42,639 nt of DNA from a virus. The DNA is taken from positions 1-42,639 of the IMG/VR virus record IMGVR_UViG_3300022925_000052. One strand, given 5' to 3'. A program made the translations under genes and the position numbers. Within the stretch, counting starts at the first letter, position 1, and every line of letters begins with the position of its first letter. Below, piece after piece: positions 1 through 7,386 of this stretch. The notes beneath the pieces are model-generated. The model did no database searches. It saw only the letters and a program-made list of their open reading frames with translations, and was not told the DNA's origin.

Positions 1-162
1 GGTGCACAAGGTGCTAAAGGAAACAAAGGTGAGGCTGCATTAGGAACTCTAATTAGTGGTGTATCTCCAGGTCTTACTTGGGATTCTAACTTGGGTGTAT
101 TGAAATTTAACAATGGTGGAAACACTTACGTTCTTCATATGTATGTAAGTGGGTCTTATTAA
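1..162 (+). CDS. Collagen-like fibre protein, C-terminal end (partial)
   Basis: Open from the left edge, with 53 codons to a TAA. It begins with four Gly-X-Y triplets (GAQ, GAK, GNK, GEA) and continues into a non-collagen tail of about 40 residues ending in YVSGSY. The following fibre gene ends in YISGSY after a similar W/F-D-x-x-L-x-x-L-x-F stretch, so the two proteins share a C-terminal cap, probably a trimerisation or attachment element. At least two collagen-like fibres are therefore encoded in tandem. The upstream length and function cannot be seen. A role as a tail or capsid fibre is inferred from the neighbouring gene. Confidence 0.85.
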   Translation, partial: GAQGAKGNKGEAALGTLISGVSPGLTWDSNLGVLKFNNGGNTYVLHMYVSGSY

Positions 163-190
163 GAACCAATCTAATTGGGAATAAAATAGT

Positions 191-3100
191 ATGGCAGGAT
201 TAAACGGACAACTCGTAAGATTACCTGATAGTTCATCAGTTACGATAGGAACACTCAGTAGTGGTTCATTAGTTAGTGGTGTTCAACTACCTGGTCTTGG
301 ATTGAATGAACAAGACTTCAGAACTTGGTCTTCTACTGATATATCATCTACATCACTTGGAGTTGCAGGTGTTGTATTTGAAACAACTCATAGTGGTAGT
401 GTTATTGAATTCAATGGTGGTGACCTTGTAGTATCAGAACATCAAAAAATCTTAATCAAAGATTCGAGTGGTTTATACTACTTTACACCTGCCAATACAA
501 TTAATCTAAACTCAGATTATTTAGTAAAATATACGGATGATGGGATTGTTGAAGAATTAATCACTTCAGCATATGAAATCCAAAATCAATCCATACATAC
601 CATTGCAATTGAAGATATTGATGTCTATTTAGCGGATGGGTATATTGTTCACAACCCACCAGGATATGCGATATACAATTGTAGTAATCAAGCATACATT
701 GGTAACCGATGGATGATGGGTTTTGACCCAGGTGCAAATTCAGTTGATTGTCATTTTGTTGATTTCGATGAAGCTGGGGTCGGCCGTGGGGGCGAGTGTT
801 GGTATACTTGTGACCCAGTAGAGGCTGACTTTGGGTTAGCATTTGGTGACCCATGTGGTCCTTCTCCGGGTTGTACCCCAGCCGATGGTGATACTTCACC
901 TGGTCCAGAAGGTGCTGGTGGTGCTCCTGGACCTGTCGGTCCAACTGGTGCTAAGGGTAATACTGGTGCTCAAGGTAGTGTAGGTCCTCCACGAGGTTCA
1001 TCGGGTACTGGTGCTACTGGTCCTACTGGTGCTACTGGTGCTGCTGGTAACAAAGGTGTTAAGGGTAACACTGGTGCTGTGGGTGCTCCTGCATCCGTAC
1101 CTGCTAACCTTAACACATATTGGGTTGGGTCTACATCGGGTCAATCAACTGGTCAAATCGGATTCTCACATTCAACACCTTCTTCTACAAATGCAGTAAC
1201 CATCGATAGATACGATGGTGCTGGTGTGGATAGATACTCATACCTAAATGGTAATGTCGTTGGATGTAGTATAATGATTACCCAAGGTGGTAAAGTTGGT
1301 GCAAGTGGTCAATACAACATTAGTGGTAGAACATACTACTCATCAGGAACATATTTTGTACTTAACCTTAATAGTGCAAGTGGGGTTGGTACTTGGGATA
1401 CGGGTGGTACAGTAACTACATATGTAGATATCACTTGTGCTGTATCAACAGGTCCTAAAGGTCATACTGGTGCTCAAGGATATGGTGTTACTGGTGCTAA
1501 GGGTGCTGCTGGTGCTACTGGTCCTAAAGGCCATACTGGTGCTACTGGTTATAAAGGTAATACTGGTGCCGCTGGTGTTACTGGCGCCGGTGGTGATGAA
1601 GGTGCTACTGGATATCAAGGTGCTACTGGGCCTGGTGGAAATACGGGTGCTCAAGGAGACACTGGTGCTAAGGGTAACCAAGGTGCTCAAGGTGCAACAG
1701 GACCTCAGGGTAATACAGGTGCTCAAGGAGACACTGGTGCTAAGGGTAACCAAGGTGCTCAAGGTGCTCAAGGCGCACAGGGTGCTCAAGGTCAAAAAGG
1801 CGCAGTAGGTTCTGCTGGTGCTGGTGGTACAACTGGTGCTACTGGTTATAAAGGTAATACTGGTGCTGCAGGTCACGCAGGTAATAAGGGTGTCCAGGGG
1901 GATACTGGTGCTCAAGGTGCTCAAGGTGCTCAAGGTGCTCAAGGTGCTGGGTCGGCTACTTCGTTAACATCACAATGGTTGTCTTGTACTGGAACACCTA
2001 CATCAAATAGATTGGTATTTGACAATGCAAGTGGTCAAGCGATGACCAATGTTAAGATACATCGTTATGATTACAATGGCGTTGACCAATATAACTTCTT
2101 AAATGGTGTTGCTGCTAACTGGAATATAAAGATGACTCAAACTGGGACATCTGCTATTAGAATATCAACAATATCCTCTATTAGTTATAATGTTGGGTAT
2201 TCATACTTTGATATCAACTTAAATTCAGCAATTGCATCTCAAAATACATTCTCAAACAATTGTGCTACTCCAGTTGTAGTAGTTACTATTACTTCACCTT
2301 CAATTGTAGGTGATACTGGTCATCAAGGTGGTACTGGTGCTAAAGGTAATCAAGGTGCTCAAGGAGATACTGGGTCAGTAGGTGCCCAAGGTGCTACTGG
2401 GCCTGGTGGTGATACTGGTGCTGCTGGTAATAAAGGTGTAATTGGTAACCAAGGTGCCCAAGGTGCTACTGGGCCTGGTGGTGATACTGGTGCTGCTGGT
2501 AATAAAGGTGTAATTGGTAATCAAGGTGCTACCGGCCCTCAAGGTGCTAAGGGTGCGAGTGGAAATACTGGTTCTACTGGTAATGTAGGTGCGCAAGGAC
2601 CTCAAGGTGCTAAGGGTAATACTGGTAATTCGGCGGGTCAATACACATTAACCGCTGATAGTAGTGTTACGGTATCAAATAACTCGAATAATCAGTCATA
2701 TACTATCACGAAAACTGGTGGTACAAATGGTTCGTGGTCTTCACAAGCATATTCTTCTACTGGTAGAACTGGAAACATAGTTCTTTCCTTTACTGCACAA
2801 GAAACAAACACATATAAGATGCTGGGTCTTACAGCTGACCCAACTACTAACTCATCGTATAACTCAATTGACTACGCATTCTATCCAGAAGCCAATGGTA
2901 CTGTTAGGATTTATGAAAATGGTTCACATAAAGGTCAATTTGTATCATCATATACCACTTCTGATGTCTTCACCATTACATATGATAATCAATACATTAG
3001 ATATTACTTCTATGACCAAAGTGTAAATCAAACTTTACTTCTTAGAACTCTAAACGTAGGTAGTGGTCTTACATTATATGTAGATTCATCATTATATACA

Positions 3101-6100
3101 AGTGGCGCAGGATTCGACAATATTACATTCTCTTCAGCGTTAATTGGTGGTACTGGTCCTCAAGGTGCTCAAGGTTCTGCTGGAAATAAGGGTGTAACTG
3201 GTAATCAAGGTGCTCAAGGTGGTACTGGTGCTACTGGTGCTGCTGGGAATAAAGGTAGTACTGGTAATACTGGTGCTCAAGGTGGTACTGGTGCTAAAGG
3301 GCATACTGGAAATACAGGTGCTCAAGGTGCTACTGGTGCTACTGGTCCTAAAGGAAACACGGGTGCTCAGGGAAACACTGGGTCGAAGGGTAATCAAGGT
3401 GCTACTGGTGCTAAGGGTAACCAAGGTGCTGCTGGAAATACCGGCCCACAAGGTTCAACTGGTGCTCAAGGGGTAACTGGTAACAAAGGTGCTTCATCTG
3501 CGTTCCAAGTATTCTTCTACTCACAAACATCAAACACACTTACAAGTGGTAAGACCAACTTTGGTAATACTTCGACAAGTGGTATGGGTTCTATCATCGT
3601 ATCTCGTTATGATGGTAACGGAGTCGATAAATATACTCAATTAAATTCATATGGCGCTGGCTCATCTGTAATGATTACTCAAGGTGGTGTTGTAGGAGAA
3701 AGTGGTATATATAGAATTACTGCTAAAACATACTTCTCAACAAACACCTATTTCTACTATGGATTAGATTACACAAGTGGTACAACTGGTAATTTCTCTA
3801 ATAATAATGTTACTACTTACTTCGATTTCGTTCCGGGAGCAGTAACAGGTGCTCAAGGTGGTATTGGTGCTACTGGTGCTGGTGGTGCAGCTGGAAATAC
3901 TGGTCCTAAAGGTAATCAAGGTGCTACTGGTTATCAAGGTGCTGCTGGTGCTAAGGGTAATACTGGTAACGTAGGTGCTGGTGGTGCTACTGGGTACAAA
4001 GGTAATCAAGGTGCTCAAGGAAATACTGGTGCTAAGGGTGTTCAGGGTGCTCAAGGTCCTCAAGGTGGTAAGGGTGCGACTGGTAATGTTGGTCCTAAAG
4101 GTCATACTGGTCCAACTGGGTTCAAAGGTAACACAGGTGCCGCAGGTGATAAGGGTATCCAAGGAAATACTGGTGCCCAGGGTGCTCAAGGTGCTCAAGG
4201 TTCTGCTGGAAACAAAGGTTTACAAGGTGCTCAGGGTGCTCAAGGTGCTAAGGGTTACCAAGGTAGTGCTGGAAACAAAGGAGTTCAAGGTAATCAAGGT
4301 GCTACTGGCCCTAAAGGGAACACGGGTGCTCAAGGAAATACTGGCGCTAAGGGTGTTCAAGGTGCTCAAGGTCCTCAAGGTCAAAAAGGTGCTTCGGGTA
4401 ACTCAATTCAAAACCCAGACTTCTCAACTGGAGCATTATACGCACCATATGCTGCTGGGTCTAATCCAACAAACGATGTAGTTACATTAGTAGCAAACCC
4501 AAGGTCAGCACAATCTCAATATGTATTGAGACAATCAACCGTTGGTAGTATTTATACCGAGTATGATATTCCTTTAAGTGGATTGAAACCAAATACATCG
4601 TATACTGTGGAATGTTGGGTTGCATATGATTCGAATTGGACTGCTGGAAATCAAATTTTCCATACAAGACACTATGTAACAAGTGGTACACACCCAACAA
4701 CTGGTGGTGCAGGTACACTAATCCATTCGATGGATATTTACCACTCTGAGATTAGTGCGACTCTTACTTGGGAAAGAAGGAGATTAACATTTACAACCGA
4801 TGCTCTTGCAAACGGTAATTTCAATTGGTATGTTGGGTACGCCCCAGGTTCAACCACAAGTGGATTCAGATACTTTACTGGTCTTTATATGACCGAAAAC
4901 TCAACTGATATTAGTGGTGATATAGGTGCTACTGGTCCAATTGGTCAAAAAGGTAATTCAGGCAACCTCGGTCCAAAAGGAAATACAGGTGCTACTGGTC
5001 CTCAAGGTTCTGCTGGTGCTAAAGGTGCTATTGGTAATACTGGGGGTGTTGGTGCTACTGGTCCTAAAGGGAATACAGGTGCTCAAGGAAATACTGGCGC
5101 TAAAGGTGTTCAGGGTGCTCAAGGTCCTCAAGGGGGTAAGGGTGCTACTGGAAACTTAGGAGCTAAGGGCCATCAAGGTCCGACTGGTTTCAAAGGAAAC
5201 ACTGGTGCCGCGGGTGATAAAGGTATTCAAGGTTCAACGGGTGCTCAAGGTGCTCAAGGTGCTCAAGGTTCTACTGGAAATAAAGGTATTCAGGGTGCTC
5301 AAGGTGCTAAAGGCTCTACTGGTAATGTAGGTGCTCAAGGTGATAAGGGTATCCAAGGTAATACTGGTGCTCAAGGCGCTCAAGGTTCTCAAGGTAATGC
5401 TGGAAACAAAGGTATCCAAGGTGCTCAAGGTGCTCAAGGTGGAACTGGTGCTACTGGCGCTCAAGGTGCCACTGGTCTTCAAGGTGCTCAAGGTCCTAAA
5501 GGCGCTAAAGGTAATACTGGTGCTGCTGGTAACAAAGGTATCCAAGGTAATACTGGTGCTCAAGGTTCTCAAGGTTCTCAAGGTAATGCTGGAAACAAAG
5601 GTATCCAAGGTGCTCAAGGTGCTAAAGGCTCTACTGGTAATGTAGGTGCTCAAGGTGATACTGGTGCTAAGGGTAATACTGGTGCTCAAGGTGCTCAAGG
5701 TTCTCAAGGTAATGTCGGAAACAAAGGTATTCAGGGTGCTCAAGGTGCTCAAGGTGGAACTGGTGCTACTGGCGCTCAAGGTGACACTGGTCTTCAAGGT
5801 GCTCAAGGTCCTAAAGGCGCTAAAGGTAATACTGGTGCTGCTGGTAACAAAGGTATCCAAGGTAATACTGGTGCTCAAGGCGCTCAAGGTTCTCAAGGTA
5901 ATGCTGGAAATGTAGGTGCACAAGGTGCTCAAGGTGCTAAAGGCTCTACTGGTAATGTAGGTGCTCAAGGTGATAAGGGTATCCAAGGTAATACTGGTGC
6001 TCAAGGCGCTCAAGGTTCTCAAGGTAATGTCGGAAACAAAGGTATTCAGGGTGCTCAAGGTGCTCAAGGTGGAACTGGTGCTACTGGCGCTCAAGGTGAC

Positions 6101-6745
6101 ACTGGTCTTCAAGGAGCTCAAGGTCCTAAAGGCGCTAAAGGTAATACTGGTGCCGCGGGTGATAAAGGTATTCAAGGTTCAACGGGTGCTCAAGGCGCTC
6201 AAGGTTCTCAAGGTAATGCTGGAAATGTAGGTGCACAAGGTGCTCAAGGTGCTAAAGGCTCTACTGGTAATGTAGGTGCTCAAGGTGATAAGGGTATCCA
6301 AGGTGCTCAAGGTGGAACTGGTGCTAAGGGTGTTACTGGTGCTCAAGGAAATACTGGTGCTAAGGGTGTTACTGGTGCTCAAGGTTCTCAAGGTTCTCAA
6401 GGTAATATTGGAAATGTAGGTGCACAAGGTGCTCAAGGTGGTGTTGGTCAAAAAGGTTCAAATGGTAATCCTGGAAATTCAGGTATTGGTGGTGCTGTTG
6501 GTAGAACTGGTGGTGTCGGTAATGGTGGTGCTGCTGGCAACAAAGGAGTTCGTGGTGACAAAGGACATCAGGGTCTAAAAGGTAACCCTGGTCTTGGTGG
6601 TGGAAAAGGTTCAAAGGGTAATACACTTCCAGGTGGTTACTTCATTTGGGACAACTCACTAAACAAACTTACATTCAGAAAACACGGATGGCAGAGTGGC
6701 CAACAAATTTGGATTGTAGAAACTTACATAAGTGGGTCTTATTAA
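191..6745 (+). CDS. Giant collagen-like phage fibre with Hint-like N-terminus
   Basis: 2184 residues. Residues 2-155 look like a Hint (hedgehog/intein) fold: an opening LVRLPDSSSVTIG strand, a TxxH-like site (VSEH, 81-84) and a terminal VYLADGYIVHN block ending in His-Asn (154-155). A region with six cysteines (164-228) follows. Gly-X-Y collagen segments lie at about 239-300, 421-587, 707-812, 986-1100, 1219-1403 and 1578-2143, separated by five globular inserts, and the C-terminal cap ends in YISGSY. Inserts 1, 2 and 4 are homologous (RYDxxGVDxY); insert 3 looks like a lectin-type beta-sandwich; insert 5 resembles a carbohydrate-binding module. Lysines in the collagen parts are nearly all in X-Lys-Gly, and Thr is common before Gly. 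It is probably a trimeric virion fibre that contacts host or environmental glycans. The next three genes encode hydroxylases and glycosyltransferases that could modify it. The ATG at 191 has no strong Shine-Dalgarno. Confidence 0.93.
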   Translation: MAGLNGQLVRLPDSSSVTIGTLSSGSLVSGVQLPGLGLNEQDFRTWSSTDISSTSLGVAGVVFETTHSGSVIEFNGGDLVVSEHQKILIKDSSGLYYFTPANTINLNSDYLVKYTDDGIVEELITSAYEIQNQSIHTIAIEDIDVYLADGYIVHNPPGYAIYNCSNQAYIGNRWMMGFDPGANSVDCHFVDFDEAGVGRGGECWYTCDPVEADFGLAFGDPCGPSPGCTPADGDTSPGPEGAGGAPGPVGPTGAKGNTGAQGSVGPPRGSSGTGATGPTGATGAAGNKGVKGNTGAVGAPASVPANLNTYWVGSTSGQSTGQIGFSHSTPSSTNAVTIDRYDGAGVDRYSYLNGNVVGCSIMITQGGKVGASGQYNISGRTYYSSGTYFVLNLNSASGVGTWDTGGTVTTYVDITCAVSTGPKGHTGAQGYGVTGAKGAAGATGPKGHTGATGYKGNTGAAGVTGAGGDEGATGYQGATGPGGNTGAQGDTGAKGNQGAQGATGPQGNTGAQGDTGAKGNQGAQGAQGAQGAQGQKGAVGSAGAGGTTGATGYKGNTGAAGHAGNKGVQGDTGAQGAQGAQGAQGAGSATSLTSQWLSCTGTPTSNRLVFDNASGQAMTNVKIHRYDYNGVDQYNFLNGVAANWNIKMTQTGTSAIRISTISSISYNVGYSYFDINLNSAIASQNTFSNNCATPVVVVTITSPSIVGDTGHQGGTGAKGNQGAQGDTGSVGAQGATGPGGDTGAAGNKGVIGNQGAQGATGPGGDTGAAGNKGVIGNQGATGPQGAKGASGNTGSTGNVGAQGPQGAKGNTGNSAGQYTLTADSSVTVSNNSNNQSYTITKTGGTNGSWSSQAYSSTGRTGNIVLSFTAQETNTYKMLGLTADPTTNSSYNSIDYAFYPEANGTVRIYENGSHKGQFVSSYTTSDVFTITYDNQYIRYYFYDQSVNQTLLLRTLNVGSGLTLYVDSSLYTSGAGFDNITFSSALIGGTGPQGAQGSAGNKGVTGNQGAQGGTGATGAAGNKGSTGNTGAQGGTGAKGHTGNTGAQGATGATGPKGNTGAQGNTGSKGNQGATGAKGNQGAAGNTGPQGSTGAQGVTGNKGASSAFQVFFYSQTSNTLTSGKTNFGNTSTSGMGSIIVSRYDGNGVDKYTQLNSYGAGSSVMITQGGVVGESGIYRITAKTYFSTNTYFYYGLDYTSGTTGNFSNNNVTTYFDFVPGAVTGAQGGIGATGAGGAAGNTGPKGNQGATGYQGAAGAKGNTGNVGAGGATGYKGNQGAQGNTGAKGVQGAQGPQGGKGATGNVGPKGHTGPTGFKGNTGAAGDKGIQGNTGAQGAQGAQGSAGNKGLQGAQGAQGAKGYQGSAGNKGVQGNQGATGPKGNTGAQGNTGAKGVQGAQGPQGQKGASGNSIQNPDFSTGALYAPYAAGSNPTNDVVTLVANPRSAQSQYVLRQSTVGSIYTEYDIPLSGLKPNTSYTVECWVAYDSNWTAGNQIFHTRHYVTSGTHPTTGGAGTLIHSMDIYHSEISATLTWERRRLTFTTDALANGNFNWYVGYAPGSTTSGFRYFTGLYMTENSTDISGDIGATGPIGQKGNSGNLGPKGNTGATGPQGSAGAKGAIGNTGGVGATGPKGNTGAQGNTGAKGVQGAQGPQGGKGATGNLGAKGHQGPTGFKGNTGAAGDKGIQGSTGAQGAQGAQGSTGNKGIQGAQGAKGSTGNVGAQGDKGIQGNTGAQGAQGSQGNAGNKGIQGAQGAQGGTGATGAQGATGLQGAQGPKGAKGNTGAAGNKGIQGNTGAQGSQGSQGNAGNKGIQGAQGAKGSTGNVGAQGDTGAKGNTGAQGAQGSQGNVGNKGIQGAQGAQGGTGATGAQGDTGLQGAQGPKGAKGNTGAAGNKGIQGNTGAQGAQGSQGNAGNVGAQGAQGAKGSTGNVGAQGDKGIQGNTGAQGAQGSQGNVGNKGIQGAQGAQGGTGATGAQGDTGLQGAQGPKGAKGNTGAAGDKGIQGSTGAQGAQGSQGNAGNVGAQGAQGAKGSTGNVGAQGDKGIQGAQGGTGAKGVTGAQGNTGAKGVTGAQGSQGSQGNIGNVGAQGAQGGVGQKGSNGNPGNSGIGGAVGRTGGVGNGGAAGNKGVRGDKGHQGLKGNPGLGGGKGSKGNTLPGGYFIWDNSLNKLTFRKHGWQSGQQIWIVETYISGSY
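194..655 (+). other. Hint-like (hedgehog/intein) domain, apparently cleavage-dead
   Basis: Encodes residues 2-155 of the fibre. The sequence shows the block order of a Hint fold: an N-terminal strand with a DSSSVTIG turn, LVVSEHQKILI resembling intein block B (TxxH, with Val replacing Thr), and DVYLADGYIVHN resembling blocks F/G ending in HN. The residue-1 Cys/Ser nucleophile is missing (Ala-Gly follows Met), and the residue after HN is Pro instead of Cys/Ser/Thr. Self-splicing therefore looks impossible. C-terminal Asn cyclisation alone cannot be excluded. Assignment rests on motif recognition only. Confidence 0.6.
1094..1450 (+). other. Fibre globular insert 1 (RYDxxGVDxY family)
   Basis: About 119 residues interrupt the Gly-X-Y tract. 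The insert shares RYDGAGVDRY, a following LNG, MITQGGKVG and a beta-rich YY/YF pattern with inserts 2 (about 1953-2308) and 4 (about 3491-3846), so the three are diverged copies of one domain. It could be a receptor-binding or trimer-registering knob. No catalytic motif is seen. Confidence 0.7.
1953..2308 (+). other. Fibre globular insert 2 (RYDxxGVDxY family)
   Basis: A diverged copy of inserts 1 and 4, with HRYDYNGVDQY, LNGV, MTQTG and a YFDINLNS strand in the same order. It has drifted further than the other two and lacks the GESG/GASG turn seen there. Flanked on both sides by intact Gly-X-Y repeats. Confidence 0.65.
2630..3146 (+). other. Fibre globular insert 3, lectin-like beta-sandwich
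   Basis: About 172 residues rich in Ser, Thr, Asn, Tyr and alternating hydrophobics. The run VRIYENGSHKGQF, then DVFTITYDNQYIRYYF, resembles concanavalin-type/jelly-roll domains of phage fibres in which a strand-turn-strand is followed by a D-x-F-x-I-x-Y-D motif. A carbohydrate-binding role is inferred. Confidence 0.5.
3491..3846 (+). other. Fibre globular insert 4 (RYDxxGVDxY family)
   Basis: The closest relative of insert 1: SRYDGNGVDKY, LNS, MITQGGVVGESG, then KTYFSTNTYF and a VTTYFDF ending that parallels VTTYVDI in insert 1. It supports domain duplication inside the fibre. Confidence 0.7.
4400..4923 (+). other. Fibre globular insert 5, carbohydrate-binding-module-like
   Basis: About 174 residues beginning NSIQNPDFSTG, with a central SGLKPNTSYTVECWV and later WERRRLTFTTD. 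This order (N-x-D/G-F start, L-K-P-x-T-x-Y-T strand, W-x-R-x-x-x-F-T strand) is typical of CBM4/9/22-like jelly-roll domains. Sugar binding is inferred from fold resemblance, not from visible ligand residues. Confidence 0.5.
5190..6303 (+). repeat. 315-bp tandem repeat within collagen coding sequence
   Basis: The block starting AAAGGCTCTACTGGTAATG begins at 5309, 5624, 5939 and 6254, exactly 315 bases apart. One unit is 105 residues, or 35 Gly-X-Y triplets. Units 5309-5623, 5624-5938 and 5939-6253 are nearly identical at DNA level. Partial units flank them: a block at 5204 recurs at 6149, 945 = 3 x 315 bases later. The pattern points to recent unequal recombination that changes fibre length without breaking triplet register. 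Confidence 0.92.
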
Positions 6746-6757
6746 AGTTTAGTTCCA

Positions 6758-6765
6758 TATTTATA
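6758..6765 (+). promoter_or_regulatory. TATTTATA motif, candidate late promoter
   Basis: TATTTATA, preceded by CCA, sits between the fibre stop and the ATG at 6781. The same 8-mer recurs upstream of many virion genes in this window. Here it could start a transcript of the oxygenase/glycosyltransferase set. Confidence 0.55.
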
Positions 6766-6780
6766 GTAAAATAATTAGTT

Positions 6781-7380
6781 ATGCAGAAGAGCTTTTCCTT
6801 TGATAGAAACGCATATCGGTCAGATGTGTCTTACAATGACTACTATTGGTTTGAAACTGGATTCACCAAAGAAGAACTACAAGAAATTGAAGAAATGACT
6901 TCAAACTTGTCTTGGGAAACCGCAGCCACTGGTCAAGATGATAAGTCACAAGTATCCGAATATCGTAAATCCAAAATTAAATGGTGTCCTCAAACTGAAG
7001 AATGGACTTGGGTATACTCCAAACTCCACGATATGATTTCAGAAGCAAATGATATTATGTGGAAGATGGATATTACTATGATGCCTGAGGCAATTCAGTA
7101 TACCGAATACTATGGTGGTGGTGGTCATTACGATTGGCATATGGATTGTGGTATTGGGATGCAAAATCGCAGGAAGATTTCAGTAACAGTCCAGCTATCA
7201 GACCCATCGGAATACGAAGGTGGTGATTTACAATTCAACATTGGAAAGCAAATAACTGCACCACGAGCTCAAGGAGCTGCTGTGATTTTTCCATCATTTT
7301 ACCTACATAGAGTCACACCTGTGAAGAGTGGAACACGAAAATCATTCGTTCTTTGGGTTGGTGGAGAACCATATAGATAA
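6781..7380 (+). CDS. 2OG-Fe(II) oxygenase (prolyl/lysyl-hydroxylase-like)
   Basis: 199 residues with the double-stranded beta-helix signature of the 2-oxoglutarate/Fe(II) dioxygenases (P4H/PKHD type). The iron ligands would be H120 and D122 (HMD after GGHYDW) and H176 (YLHRVTP). R186 (TRKSFVLW) would hold 2-oxoglutarate. VQLSDPSEYEGGDLQF is the usual strand between HxD and the distal His. The family hydroxylates amino-acid side chains and other substrates. It lies 35 bases after the collagen-like fibre and directly ahead of two glycosyltransferase genes, so fibre residues are the obvious candidate substrate. Proline is rare in the Y position of the fibre, so classic collagen prolyl-4-hydroxylation is less likely than Lys, Asn or Thr hydroxylation. 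Substrate is inference. Confidence 0.88.
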   Translation: MQKSFSFDRNAYRSDVSYNDYYWFETGFTKEELQEIEEMTSNLSWETAATGQDDKSQVSEYRKSKIKWCPQTEEWTWVYSKLHDMISEANDIMWKMDITMMPEAIQYTEYYGGGGHYDWHMDCGIGMQNRRKISVTVQLSDPSEYEGGDLQFNIGKQITAPRAQGAAVIFPSFYLHRVTPVKSGTRKSFVLWVGGEPYR

Positions 7381-7386
7381 TAATTT

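Noticed and set aside
5234-6175. Long reading frame (313 residues) on the minus strand opposite the collagen repeats
   Set aside because: It is rich in STLSTS-type repeats, the direct antisense reading of Gly-X-Y codons. There is no start-region signal, and similar antisense frames occur opposite every collagen tract.
3975-6230. Several forward frames of Val/Leu/Lys repeats within the fibre gene
   Set aside because: They are out-of-frame readings of the GGTGCTCAAGGT-type repeat and share its periodicity. No independent ribosome sites.
5190-6303. CRISPR-like array
   Set aside because: Repeats are in-frame collagen codons with no unique spacers between constant repeats. The 315-base period is far outside CRISPR range.
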